From positions 1 through 36,216 of the forward strand of contig JALWOP010000450.1 in the NCBI GenBank assembly GCA_027083445.1: a stretch of 36,216 nucleotides of DNA, written 5' to 3'. The stretch is from Planctomycetota bacterium (lineage in GTDB: Bacteria; Planctomycetota; UBA1135; GCA-002686595). Both the position numbers and the translations under genes were made by a program. The notes below the pieces were generated by a model. That model was not told the DNA's origin. It did no database searches and saw nothing but the letters and a program-made list of their open reading frames with translations. The first letter of the stretch is position 1, and each line of letters starts with the position of its first letter. This document shows, in pieces, positions 23,829-32,116 of the stretch.

Positions 23829-26800
23829 ATGCGATGGCCCCTGCTCCTCCTCCCGGCGCTCCTCTGCGCCTCCCTCTCCGCCCAGGACCTCTCCTCCTCC
23901 TTCGTCCTGCCCGAAGGACTGGCGCTCAGCCTCTGGGCGGAATCTCCCCAGCTCTTCAACCCCACGGCGATGGACGTCGATATGTGGGGCCGGGTTTGGG
24001 TCACGGAGGCGGTCAACTACCGCCAGTGGGACGGCCGCAACCCGGGCTTGCACCGCGAGGGCGGTGATCGAGTCGTGATCCTGGCCGACAAGGATGGGGA
24101 TGGTCGCTGCGACAGCTCCACGGTCTTCGTCCAGGACCCGGACCTGACCTCTCCGCTGGGGATCTGCGTCATCGGCAAGCGAGTCTTCGTGAGCTGCTCG
24201 CCGAACATCTTCGTCTACACCGATACCGATGGGGACGACCACGCCGACAAGAGGGAGGTGTTCCTTACCGGCTTCGGTGGGTTCAACCACGACCACGGCG
24301 TGCACTCGATCGTTGCGGGAGACGACGGCTGGCTCTACCTTGCCGTTGGGAATGCCGGCCCGCACATCGTGCGCGACAAGAGCGGCTTCGAACTGCGCTC
24401 GGGGAGCATCTACACCGGCGGCTCCCCCTACAACACCCACAACGAACCGGGCCTGGTCTCCGACGACGGCAGGGCTTGGACCGGTGGCCTGATGCTTCGC
24501 GTACGGCCCGACGGAACCCAGCTAGAGGTGGTCGCGGACAACTTCCGCAATCCCTACGAGATCGCCCGCGACTCCTTTGGGAACCTCTACACCGGCGACA
24601 ACGACGACGACGGGAACCGGTCCTGCCGCCTCGTCTGGGTCGCGGAGGGGGCCGACTACGGCTACTTCTCAGAGGATGGAACGCGCTATTGGCGTGCGGA
24701 TCGCCGCCCGGGCCAGAACACGCCGGACGCCCACTGGCACGTGGACGATCCGGGAGTCATGCCCCCCGGATCGATCACCGGGGCCGGAGCTCCCACGGGA
24801 GTCGCCATCTATGAGAGCCGAGATTCGAGTGACCCGATGGCCTCCTTCAATGGAGCGGTGCTCGATGCCGATGCAGGCGCGGGGCTGGTCTATGCCCACC
24901 TGCCCGAGCGGGTCGGCGCGGGGATCTTCCCCCGCCGTTCGGTCCTGCTCAACCACACACAGGATGGCGAAGGCGGTCGCTCACGCTGGTTCCGCCCGAG
25001 CGATCTCCTCGTTCTTCCGGACGGGTCGATCCTGGTGGCCGACTGGTATGACCCGATGGTCGGTGGACACGGTGCCGGAGACCGCGAAGCCTATGGACGC
25101 CTCCTGCGCATCGCCCCCCAAGGAGCACGCGACACCTGGGAAGTACCACCCCTGCGCCGCGCCACCCCCCAGGAGGTCGTACGTTTGGGTCTCTCGGGCC
25201 CACACGCCTTCCTGATCCAAGCCCTGGGTAGCCCCAGCCCCTCGATCCGGGCCACGGCCCGGGAGCGCCTTCTGGCGGACGGGGAGCTGGCCTTCGAGGA
25301 ACTGCGCAGCCTGGCCGGGGACGAGAACCCCCGCATCGCCGCCCGGGCGGTGCAGGCACTGGCCCTCCTGTCGGACGAGGGCCGCGAGTTGGTCGAAAAG
25401 GTACTCCTCCACCCCAGGGCGGAGATGCGTGCGGTGGCCCTGCGCTCCCTCGACAGCGAGGATCCAGCACGCCTCGCGCCCCACGTGCCGAGCCTCTCCC
25501 GGGACCAGGACCCCTATGTGCGCGCGACCCTGGCCCGGCTCCTGCGAGACTATGACCACGACCTGCGCCTGGCGGCGCTCGTCCAGCTCTCGAATCTCTA
25601 CCCCGGGGACGATCGCTACTACCTGGAGTCGCTGGGCATCGGTGCCGAGGGGTTGGAAGCCGAACTCCTCTCCAAGCTCGGCCCCCTGCGGGAGCAGGGC
25701 GAAGAGCGTTATCTGGAGATCCTCTGGCGCCTGCACCCCCCCGAGATGGTGGAGGAACTCGTCGCGGTCGCAAGCGACCCCGAGCGTCCGGCCGAGCTAC
25801 GCGCCCGCATGATCGATGCCCTGGCTTTCGTACCCACGCGGGAGGCCGCCGACGCGATGTTCATCCTGAGCGCCACCGGCCCCGCCGACCTGCGTGCCCA
25901 TGCCCGCTGGTGGTCTCGTCAGCGCGCGACGAACCTCTGGCGCGCCTTCGACTTCGAGTCGGAAAGCGATCCCAATCTCGAGGATGCCACCCGCGTTTTC
26001 GCCAGCGGAGTCCTGCGTGACCCCCGTGTGGTGGATATCGACGTCGACGTGACCGGCCACACCCACCTGATCCTGGTCACCACCGATGGCGGCGACGGCA
26101 ACGGCTGTGACTGGGCCGACTGGATCGCACCGCGCTTCATCCTGGAGGATGGCTCCGATACGCCCCTCGAATCACTGGGCTGGATCTTTGAAAGCCACGG
26201 TTGGGGGGAGTGCCGCTTTGGCAAGAACACTGAGGGCGGTCCCCTGCGCGTAGGCGAGGACGAATTCAGCGAAGGCATCGGCACCCATGCCGCCGCCCAG
26301 ATCGTGGTCCTGATCCCCCCGACGGCTGTTCGCTTCGTCGCCCAGGCCGGTCCCGATGCGGGTGGAACCTCGCAGGGGTGCGGTACTTCGATCGAGTTCC
26401 AGGTCTGGGTGCGCGGCAAGCCGGTGGGCGCCGAAACCCGGCGCTGGACCGAGGCCCTGCGGGCAGGGGATGTGGAACTGGCCCGTGAGATCGGCAAGGA
26501 CCCCGCCGGGGGATTGCTGCTCGTCGCTCTGGCCCAGGAGGGGGCCCTCTCCGATGAGGTGCGTGCGGCAGCCGGCGAGACCCTCTTCCAGAACCCCGAC
26601 CCGAGCGTGCGCGCCCTGGCGGCGGCCCACTTCCGGGTCCCCGGACAGGAAAAGGCTCTGCCCCCGCTCGATGAGCTCCTCTCGCTGCCCGCTGACGCGG
26701 GTCGCGGACGTGAGGTTTTCTTCTCGGAGCAGGCCTCGTGCAGCTCCTGTCACGCCTTCGAGGGGCGCGGCAACGACATCGGTCCGGACTTGACCGAGAT

Positions 26801-27695
26801 CCACGCCAAGTACGACCGGAGCCAGCTCCTCGATGCGATCCTGAACCCCTCGGCCGCGATCTCGTTCGGCTACGACACCTACGTCGTGCGCACGGTGGAC
26901 GGTCTGATCTACTCGGGCTTCATCCTCGCCGAAGGTGAGGACCTGGTCCTCAAGGACACCCAGGGACACCGCCACGCGATCCCCACCGACGAGATAGAGG
27001 TCCAGAAGAAGCAGGAGCTCTCGGTCATGCCCCAGGACGTGGCGAGGAACCTTTCGCCCCAAGAGCTCGCTGACCTGATCGCCTTCCTCTCGGCGTCCCC
27101 TCAGAGCGCGCCGCATTGGGGTGAGCCGATCGAACTATTCAACGGTCACGACCTCGACGGCTGGGTCGCCATCCCCTCCAACGAGACCCCCGAGGGTGGA
27201 GCCGTCTGGTCCGCGGGGGATGGAGTCTTGCACTGCACGGGCCACCCGATCGGCTATCTACGCACCGAGGCGGACTACGAGAGCTTTGAGCTGACCCTCG
27301 AGTGGCGTTTCCTCCCCGAAGAGGGCCCAGGCAACTCCGGTGTGCTTCTGCGCATGGTGGGCGAGGACAAGGTTTGGCCGAAGAGTATCGAAGCCCAGCT
27401 CCAGTCGGAGCATGCAGGCGATATCTGGAACATCGATCACTTTCCGATGGCCGTCGCTCCCGAGCGTACCCAGGGACGTCATACGCTGGCTCTGCTCCCA
27501 AGCAACGAGCGCCCCCTGGGGGAGTGGAACCGCTACCGCATCCGGCTCGACCGCCGCGAACTCACCCTGGAGGTAAACGGACTGGTGCAGAACCGCGCCC
27601 ACTGGTGCGAAGTGGTCCCGGGGAAGATCTGCCTGCAGTCCGAAGGAGCGGTGATCGAGTTTCGCAACATCGTCTTGCGCCCGATCCTCGACTGA
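23829..27695 (+). CDS. PVC-type membrane-bound dehydrogenase / HEAT / NPCBM / cytochrome c / 3-keto-disaccharide hydrolase fusion
   Basis: This exported multidomain protein has 1288 residues. Order: signal peptide (MRWPLLLLPALLCASLSAQ); dehydrogenase-like beta-propeller typical of Planctomycetota proteins (about 20-430; FVLPEGLALSLWAESPQLF, DGRCDSSTVF, GFNHDHGVHS, NPYEIARDSFGNLYTGDNDDDG); HEAT-like repeats (about 450-690); NPCBM carbohydrate-binding domain (about 705-865; GDGNGCDWADW, EFSEGIGTHAAAQIV); cytochrome c with heme motif C971-SS-C974-H975, GPDLTEI, and a Met (SVMPQDVA) as likely distal ligand; and a DUF1080/3-keto-disaccharide hydrolase domain (about 1100-1288; LFNGHDLDGWVA, GNSGVLLRM, WNRYRIRL, GAVIEFRNIVLRP). 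The set suggests oxidation of a sugar, electron transfer to the heme, and hydrolysis of the keto-sugar product (inference). Convergent with the CPBP gene with no bases between the stop codons. Confidence 0.93.
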   Translation: MRWPLLLLPALLCASLSAQDLSSSFVLPEGLALSLWAESPQLFNPTAMDVDMWGRVWVTEAVNYRQWDGRNPGLHREGGDRVVILADKDGDGRCDSSTVFVQDPDLTSPLGICVIGKRVFVSCSPNIFVYTDTDGDDHADKREVFLTGFGGFNHDHGVHSIVAGDDGWLYLAVGNAGPHIVRDKSGFELRSGSIYTGGSPYNTHNEPGLVSDDGRAWTGGLMLRVRPDGTQLEVVADNFRNPYEIARDSFGNLYTGDNDDDGNRSCRLVWVAEGADYGYFSEDGTRYWRADRRPGQNTPDAHWHVDDPGVMPPGSITGAGAPTGVAIYESRDSSDPMASFNGAVLDADAGAGLVYAHLPERVGAGIFPRRSVLLNHTQDGEGGRSRWFRPSDLLVLPDGSILVADWYDPMVGGHGAGDREAYGRLLRIAPQGARDTWEVPPLRRATPQEVVRLGLSGPHAFLIQALGSPSPSIRATARERLLADGELAFEELRSLAGDENPRIAARAVQALALLSDEGRELVEKVLLHPRAEMRAVALRSLDSEDPARLAPHVPSLSRDQDPYVRATLARLLRDYDHDLRLAALVQLSNLYPGDDRYYLESLGIGAEGLEAELLSKLGPLREQGEERYLEILWRLHPPEMVEELVAVASDPERPAELRARMIDALAFVPTREAADAMFILSATGPADLRAHARWWSRQRATNLWRAFDFESESDPNLEDATRVFASGVLRDPRVVDIDVDVTGHTHLILVTTDGGDGNGCDWADWIAPRFILEDGSDTPLESLGWIFESHGWGECRFGKNTEGGPLRVGEDEFSEGIGTHAAAQIVVLIPPTAVRFVAQAGPDAGGTSQGCGTSIEFQVWVRGKPVGAETRRWTEALRAGDVELAREIGKDPAGGLLLVALAQEGALSDEVRAAAGETLFQNPDPSVRALAAAHFRVPGQEKALPPLDELLSLPADAGRGREVFFSEQASCSSCHAFEGRGNDIGPDLTEIHAKYDRSQLLDAILNPSAAISFGYDTYVVRTVDGLIYSGFILAEGEDLVLKDTQGHRHAIPTDEIEVQKKQELSVMPQDVARNLSPQELADLIAFLSASPQSAPHWGEPIELFNGHDLDGWVAIPSNETPEGGAVWSAGDGVLHCTGHPIGYLRTEADYESFELTLEWRFLPEEGPGNSGVLLRMVGEDKVWPKSIEAQLQSEHAGDIWNIDHFPMAVAPERTQGRHTLALLPSNERPLGEWNRYRIRLDRRELTLEVNGLVQNRAHWCEVVPGKICLQSEGAVIEFRNIVLRPILD

Positions 27696-28637
27696 TCACG
27701 TGCCCCCGACCAGGATGACCAGGGTCGAGTTGTAGGCGAAGTGTGCCAGCATGCCCGGGTAGAGGCTGCCGGAACGTTCGCGCAGGTACCCCAGATAGAG
27801 CCCGAGGCCGAGGTGGAAGGGGAAGCCCACTGTCACACCATGAGCCAGAGCGAAGGCCGCCGCGGTGACGAGGATGCCGGTGGTACGCCCGAGGAGCGCC
27901 ATCAGCCGACCCTGAAGCAGGCCTCGGAAGGCCAGCTCCTCGAAGAGAGCCGGGGAGAGCCCGAAGACGAACAGGGCCCAGCCCAGACCGATCGACTGGC
28001 GCAGCTCGAGCACCGGATCGGCCAGATCGGGCATGGAGCTCACCAGCCATTGCCGCCAGGCGAGGGCCAACCCGGCGCTGCCCAGGGCGACGAAGAGAGC
28101 TTCGGCGTAGCGCAGCGGCCGAGCATCCCGCAGCCCCGCGAAGGCATAGGGCCCGGTGAGCGCGCAGACCACCAGGACCGCGATGCCCGAGACCAAGCTG
28201 GCGACGGGCATGGCCGCAGCCGCAGCGGAACCCGAGTAGAGCAGTTGGACGAGGGTGGCGGGTCCCGCCAGGGCGACCACGATCGCAGCCAACTCCAGAA
28301 GACTGCGGCTGGTCCAGGCTTGACGCGTGCGCAGATCGGCCTGGGAGAGGGATCCGGGTGCTCCTCCGCGGCGGGGATCGGGCAGGGGGTGGCGCGGCAC
28401 GACGACAGCCGGCTTTGCTTGCAGTTCTCTGGTGAGTGCATGGCTCGGACCGCGCAACTCCGCGGGCCGGACCGCGGGAACGGGGATCCAGACACCACAC
28501 TCGCAGCGAAGCCGGAAGCCCGCCATGTCCTGGTGGATCCGCCACCAGGTACGGCAAGAGGGACAACGTGTCTCAATACGTTCTTCGGGGCCCGGAGGAT
28601 GGGCGGCGGGCCACTCGCGCACGCGACCGGCGCTCAC
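27696..28637 (-). CDS. CPBP family intramembrane protease with N-terminal zinc ribbon
   Basis: This membrane protein has 313 residues. The N-terminus carries a zinc-ribbon-like pattern, C25-PS-C28 and C45-E-C47 (TRCPSCRTWWRI, RLRCECGVWIPV). About seven hydrophobic segments follow from residue 112. The CPBP (Rce1/Abi) motifs are complete: E233-E234-xxx-R238 in LFEELAFRG, H266 in AFALAHG, and H299-xxx-N303 in HFAYN. It is a likely glutamate-type intramembrane endopeptidase. The GTG at 28637 is taken as the start because it overlaps the upstream gene's stop as GTGA. The frame is open to 28898, but the extra part is Arg/Gly-rich and lies inside the upstream gene. Last gene of a four-gene coupled operon. 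Confidence 0.85.
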   Translation of the reverse strand: MSAGRVREWPAAHPPGPEERIETRCPSCRTWWRIHQDMAGFRLRCECGVWIPVPAVRPAELRGPSHALTRELQAKPAVVVPRHPLPDPRRGGAPGSLSQADLRTRQAWTSRSLLELAAIVVALAGPATLVQLLYSGSAAAAAMPVASLVSGIAVLVVCALTGPYAFAGLRDARPLRYAEALFVALGSAGLALAWRQWLVSSMPDLADPVLELRQSIGLGWALFVFGLSPALFEELAFRGLLQGRLMALLGRTTGILVTAAAFALAHGVTVGFPFHLGLGLYLGYLRERSGSLYPGMLAHFAYNSTLVILVGGT

Positions 28638-29566
28638 GGCCGACCCTCCTCGAGATCGAGGGAGAGAGTGCGCGCCACCATGCGCCCCGGCAGGGTCACC
28701 TCGAGGGTCGGCTCCTCCTCCGAGTCGAAGAGCAGGTGAGCCAGGCGTACCGACTGGGTGGCCAGGATGCGGCCCTCTCCGCTGCGCAGATGGATCCAGA
28801 TCTCGGAGCCGTCGGCCACGGCCCGCAGCGCCGCTCTTCGGGCCAGGGTTTCGGCGGAAGCGATGCGGCTCTCGACTTGCGCCGCGTCGTCCGGCCACTC
28901 GGGGCCGCGCCCGATGCTCACCTGGTAGTTGCCCCAGTGGGACTCGACCTCGACTCGGAGGAGCCCCTCGAACTCACCGAGTTCGAGTTCGAGCCCCGCC
29001 CCATCCCGTGCGGCGAGGCGATCGATCCACCCCTCCTTCCAGGCCAAGAGACCAAAGGTGAGCAAGACCAAGGCGCCGAGCCCTAGAGCGCGCCGCCGTT
29101 CCATGGGGGGCAACCCCAGTCCTTCCGAAGCGCGGGGGCCGTGACGATGGTCCTCCTGCGCCAACTCACGGGGACGGCTCACGCACTCGATCTGCCCACC
29201 CCGGGCGACGAAGAGGGTCTCCACCGCCAGGTCGTCGTAGACCTCGGTGCAGTGCAGGGTCGACTCGACGCTGGCGGGATCGGCCGACGAGGAGGCAATC
29301 TCATTCAGCCCTTCGAGTAGCTCCTCGGCCTTGGCGGAGGTCATCTGCTCCCCCTCGACCGTCCCCTCCTCGAAGAGCACGGAGAAGCGCCCGCCCTCTA
29401 GGGCCAGGTCCAGTCGGCAGAGCCCGAGGCGATTCGTCTGCTCCACGCTGCGACGCAGACGCTGGTCGTCCCCCCGTCGAGCCTCGAGGATGCCCCCGAA
29501 CCAGACGAAGCGCGGCGGTCCCTCGGGGACGATCCTCGGCTCCTCAGGCCTCGGCTCCTCAGGCAT
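28634..29566 (-). CDS. single-pass membrane protein of unknown function
   Basis: I do not recognise this 310-residue protein. Residues 1-155 are soluble and acidic, with a start rich in Pro-Glu (MPEEPRPEEPRIVPEG), a beta-rich FVWFGGILEARRGD segment, and RFSVLFEEGTVEGEQM. One transmembrane helix lies at about 160-177 (LGLGALVLLTFGLLAW). A second beta-rich soluble domain (about 190-310) contains SHWGNYQVSIGRG and ends in DLEEGRP. With no signal peptide, the N-terminal half is probably cytoplasmic and the C-terminal half periplasmic. Its ATG overlaps the stop of the GYF_2 gene by 8 bases (ATGCCTGA), and its own stop overlaps the CPBP start (GTGA). Confidence 0.75.
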   Translation of the reverse strand: MPEEPRPEEPRIVPEGPPRFVWFGGILEARRGDDQRLRRSVEQTNRLGLCRLDLALEGGRFSVLFEEGTVEGEQMTSAKAEELLEGLNEIASSSADPASVESTLHCTEVYDDLAVETLFVARGGQIECVSRPRELAQEDHRHGPRASEGLGLPPMERRRALGLGALVLLTFGLLAWKEGWIDRLAARDGAGLELELGEFEGLLRVEVESHWGNYQVSIGRGPEWPDDAAQVESRIASAETLARRAALRAVADGSEIWIHLRSGEGRILATQSVRLAHLLFDSEEEPTLEVTLPGRMVARTLSLDLEEGRP

Positions 29567-30110
29567 GCAGCTCCTCCATCAGGCCGGGAACGTCAGAGAG
29601 AGGCGTCCAGTCCTCGAGGACGCGCGCCCAAACGAGGGTCTGGGGGGTCAGCTCTCCCGCCTCCCACTGCGCACGAAAGGCATCGAAGGTGAGCGGGCCC
29701 CGGCGCTCCCGGGTTCGGTCCAAGTAGTACCACTTGGCTTCGATTCCTTCCGGTCCGAGCTGGGGTTGCGCTGAAACAGGGGGGGCCTCGAGCTCGGCAT
29801 GAGCTGTATCCATCCCCAGAGCTCGGTCGTGGGCACCGAGACGCCTCGCCGTCTGGGCATAGCGCGCATCGGCTACCGCGCGATCCTTCTTGAGCTGCTC
29901 CCGTAGGCGACGGTTCTCTAGCCTCAGCTCTCTCTCACGCTCCTCCTGGGCCTTCAGATCCGGGAGGACCAGGAGTCCGACCAGTCCGAAACAGGAGAAG
30001 ATGAAACCGATTGCGAACCAGCCGACGGCATTGCGTCCCCTGGAGTTGGCGATCATGGCACAGAGGACGCCGAACGAGAGGGAGACCAGGAAGGGAAGCA
30101 CGTTCTCCAT
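29559..30110 (-). CDS. membrane protein with coiled coil and GYF_2 (DUF4339) domain
   Basis: This protein has 183 residues. Two N-terminal hydrophobic helices (about 5-22 and 30-50) precede a charged coiled coil (about 52-85; EERERELRLENRRLREQLKK). The C-terminal GYF_2/DUF4339 domain (about 126-178) has KWYYLDRTRERRGPLTFDAF, the GELTPQTLVWARVLEDWTPL core and the following DVPGL. GYF-type domains bind proline-rich peptides; the adjacent gene product begins with a Pro-Glu-rich stretch that could be a partner (inference). The ATG at 30110 shares its A with the upstream stop (TGATG) and begins the first helix, so it is preferred over longer readings to 30188. Confidence 0.8.
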   Translation of the reverse strand: MENVLPFLVSLSFGVLCAMIANSRGRNAVGWFAIGFIFSCFGLVGLLVLPDLKAQEERERELRLENRRLREQLKKDRAVADARYAQTARRLGAHDRALGMDTAHAELEAPPVSAQPQLGPEGIEAKWYYLDRTRERRGPLTFDAFRAQWEAGELTPQTLVWARVLEDWTPLSDVPGLMEELHA

Positions 30111-30544
30111 CAGAAAGAGAGCAAGCGATAGATCCAGGCGAACAACAGGCTCGCGGCAAAGGTGTGGGTTCCGACGCGGAGCAGCCACCTATGACGCGCC
30201 GTTCGTCGACCCGCGCGCAGCAGGATGTCCAGATGGACGAGGATCCCCGCGACGCACAGAAAGACCAGGCCGATTCCTGCCCAGTTCAATTGTGCTGCCG
30301 CGGAGAGTTCCCCATGCAGGGTCAGGGCAACGCTGCGGGTCAGCCCACACCCGGGGCAGCCGGCGGGTCCAACCCACTCGCCCACGACGCAGCGAGGTCC
30401 GTGCAAACCGAAGAGGCTTGCACGGCCGGCCCTGACCTGGATCAGGGATCCGAGCAAGAGCACGGCCGCCAGGGTGGCCAGGGCCGCGCGGGAGCGAGCC
30501 TGATCCGCCGGGCAGGGCTGCGCGGAGGAGGTGAGCGGGGACAT
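30110..30544 (-). CDS. DUF2752 family membrane protein
   Basis: This 144-residue membrane protein has helices at about 20-35, 85-105 and 122-140. The DUF2752 signature is clear: GPAGCPGCGLTRSV (C63-PG-C66), followed by a second hydrophobic region. The family's function is unknown. First gene of a coupled run: its TGA shares a base with the ATG of the GYF_2 gene. TAGAGT lies 7 bases before its ATG, suggesting its own leaderless promoter in the 74-base gap after pilT. Confidence 0.85.
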   Translation of the reverse strand: MSPLTSSAQPCPADQARSRAALATLAAVLLLGSLIQVRAGRASLFGLHGPRCVVGEWVGPAGCPGCGLTRSVALTLHGELSAAAQLNWAGIGLVFLCVAGILVHLDILLRAGRRTARHRWLLRVGTHTFAASLLFAWIYRLLSF

Positions 30545-30551
30545 GGCCCCT

Positions 30552-30557
30552 ACTCTA
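30552..30557 (-). promoter_or_regulatory. candidate -10 element (TAGAGT) for the DUF2752 operon
   Basis: On the minus strand TAGAGT ends 7 bases before the ATG at 30544. It fits TANNNT at leaderless spacing and lies in the only gap between pilT and the four overlapping genes. Confidence 0.4.
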
Positions 30558-30618
30558 CGTCACGATCGCAGGTCCATTCGAGATTGCCCGCGGCCGCCTC
30601 CGACCCCGGGGGGCGACC

Positions 30619-31899
30619 CTAGCGGCGGCCCTTCTTGGCCTTGAACTGCTCGAAGGGATCCGCTTCGTAGTGGGGGTTCGCCCCATCCTGAGGTAGGGGC
30701 GCTGCCGGCTGATCGGCCTGCTGGCCCGGGATGAAGGAGGCGTCCGGCGTGGGCACCGCCCCCGCGGCCGAAGGACTGGGGGCGATCCCGGAGAGAGGCG
30801 CCTCGGCCCCGCCCACGGTGGAACCAGCCAGTCCCATGCCTATCTCGCGCAGGCGCTGGCTCAACCCATCCTTGTCCACAGCGCGCAGGTGGGCCTCCTC
30901 GGGAGTCACTTGACCCTGCTTGACCAGTTCGAGCAGAGAGTCGTTCAACAGCCTCATCCCCACCTTGCCGCCCATCTGCATGCTGGAAACGATCTGGTGG
31001 GTCTTGCCCTCGCGGATCAGGCTCGACACGGCACTGTTCACGACGAGGACCTCGAGCGCAGCTACCCGGCCCCCACCCTTCTTCTTGCACAGGGTCTGGG
31101 CGACGACCCCCTTGAGGGAGGTGGAGAGCATGGTGCGAATCTGCGCTTGCCGATCGGCGGGGAACTGGTCGATGACTCGATCGACGGTCGATGCAGCGGT
31201 CGTGGTGTGCAGTGTGCCGAAGACCAGGTGACCCGTCTCGGCCGTCTCGATGGCGATCTCGATGGTCTCCAGGTCGCGCATCTCACCGACGAGCACGATG
31301 TCGGGGTCCTCACGCAAGGCCGCCCGCAGGGCACGCTTGAAGCTCTGGGTGTGGCCACCCACCTCGCGCTGATTGATGAGGCACTTGTGGTCTTGGTGGA
31401 CGAACTCGATCGGATCTTCGATGGTGATGATGTGATCCGAGCGGTTCTTGTTGATCCAATCGACCATGGCCGCGAGGGTGGTCGACTTACCACTGCCCGT
31501 CGGGCCGGTGACGACGACCAGCCCCTTGGAGAGCCGGCAGAAGTCGAGGACTGCGGGAGGCAGGCCGAGATCCTCTACGGTCAGAATCTTTTCAGGAATG
31601 ACCCGGAACACCGCCCCAGGCCCACGATGATCCACGAAGAAGTTGCTCCGGAAACGGGCGAGGCCGGGAATCTCATAGGCGAAATCCGTGTCGCTCTCGC
31701 TCTCGAACTGCCTGCGGCTCGCCTCGGGACAGATCTCGTTCAAGACCTGTCGCATCTGATCCGGCGCCAGGATGGGGCACTCTTCCATCGGCATCATGTC
31801 GCCGTCCAGGCGCAGCATGGGCTTCTTGCCCGAGGTCATGTGCAGGTCGGAAGCGTTGAGCTCGACCATCCGCTTGAAGAGGGAATCGATCCAGGCCAT
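30619..31899 (-). CDS. pilT: type IV pilus twitching motility ATPase PilT
   Basis: This cytoplasmic secretion-type ATPase has 426 residues. The PilT N-terminal domain starts with NASDLHMTSGKKPMLRLDG. Walker A is GPTGSGKST (132-140), an Asp box (IITIEDPIEFVH) follows, Walker B is DPDIVLVGEMRD (about 198-209), and the His box is FGTLHTTTAASTVDRVID. These are the standard retraction-motor motifs. The C-terminus is about 70 residues longer than the conserved core and rich in Pro/Ala/Gly (SPSAAGAVPTPDAS), ending EQFKAKKGRR. No other pilus gene is in the window. A GAGG lies about 7 bases before the ATG, so this gene, unlike several neighbours, has a plausible ribosome-binding site. Confidence 0.95.
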   Translation of the reverse strand: MAWIDSLFKRMVELNASDLHMTSGKKPMLRLDGDMMPMEECPILAPDQMRQVLNEICPEASRRQFESESDTDFAYEIPGLARFRSNFFVDHRGPGAVFRVIPEKILTVEDLGLPPAVLDFCRLSKGLVVVTGPTGSGKSTTLAAMVDWINKNRSDHIITIEDPIEFVHQDHKCLINQREVGGHTQSFKRALRAALREDPDIVLVGEMRDLETIEIAIETAETGHLVFGTLHTTTAASTVDRVIDQFPADRQAQIRTMLSTSLKGVVAQTLCKKKGGGRVAALEVLVVNSAVSSLIREGKTHQIVSSMQMGGKVGMRLLNDSLLELVKQGQVTPEEAHLRAVDKDGLSQRLREIGMGLAGSTVGGAEAPLSGIAPSPSAAGAVPTPDASFIPGQQADQPAAPLPQDGANPHYEADPFEQFKAKKGRR

Positions 31900-32041
31900 G
31901 GAATCCTCACCGGGGTTGGTGCTGCGCGCCCCGAAGCGAGACGCGGTGGAGTTCCTATCGACTTCGAAGGAGTGGGACCTGAACCGCGATGTGCATTACC
32001 TCGTCCCGTCAAGCCCCCCACGGCCACCCCATCCAATGACC

Positions 32042-32073
32042 GGTGGGAGGGCGCCCCAGGGCGCCCTCCCACC
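32042..32073 (-). terminator. strong hairpin, probable terminator of the lipoprotein gene
   Basis: A perfect 15-bp inverted repeat, GGTGGGAGGGCGCCC (32042-32056) and its complement (32059-32073), is separated by CA. It lies 44 bases past the lipoprotein stop codon and upstream of pilT, both on the minus strand. No T-run follows on either side, so termination may not be of the classical type. The rest of the 217-base gap (31900-32116) shows nothing further. Confidence 0.55.
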
Positions 32074-32116
32074 TACTGAATCCCAGTCGACTCCGAGTCA
32101 GGGAGTCGTAAACGCC

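Noticed and set aside
27696-28898. CPBP protease starting at 28898 (400 residues)
   Set aside because: The extra 87 residues are Arg/Gly/Pro-rich and lie inside the upstream gene. The GTG at 28637 overlaps that gene's stop as GTGA.
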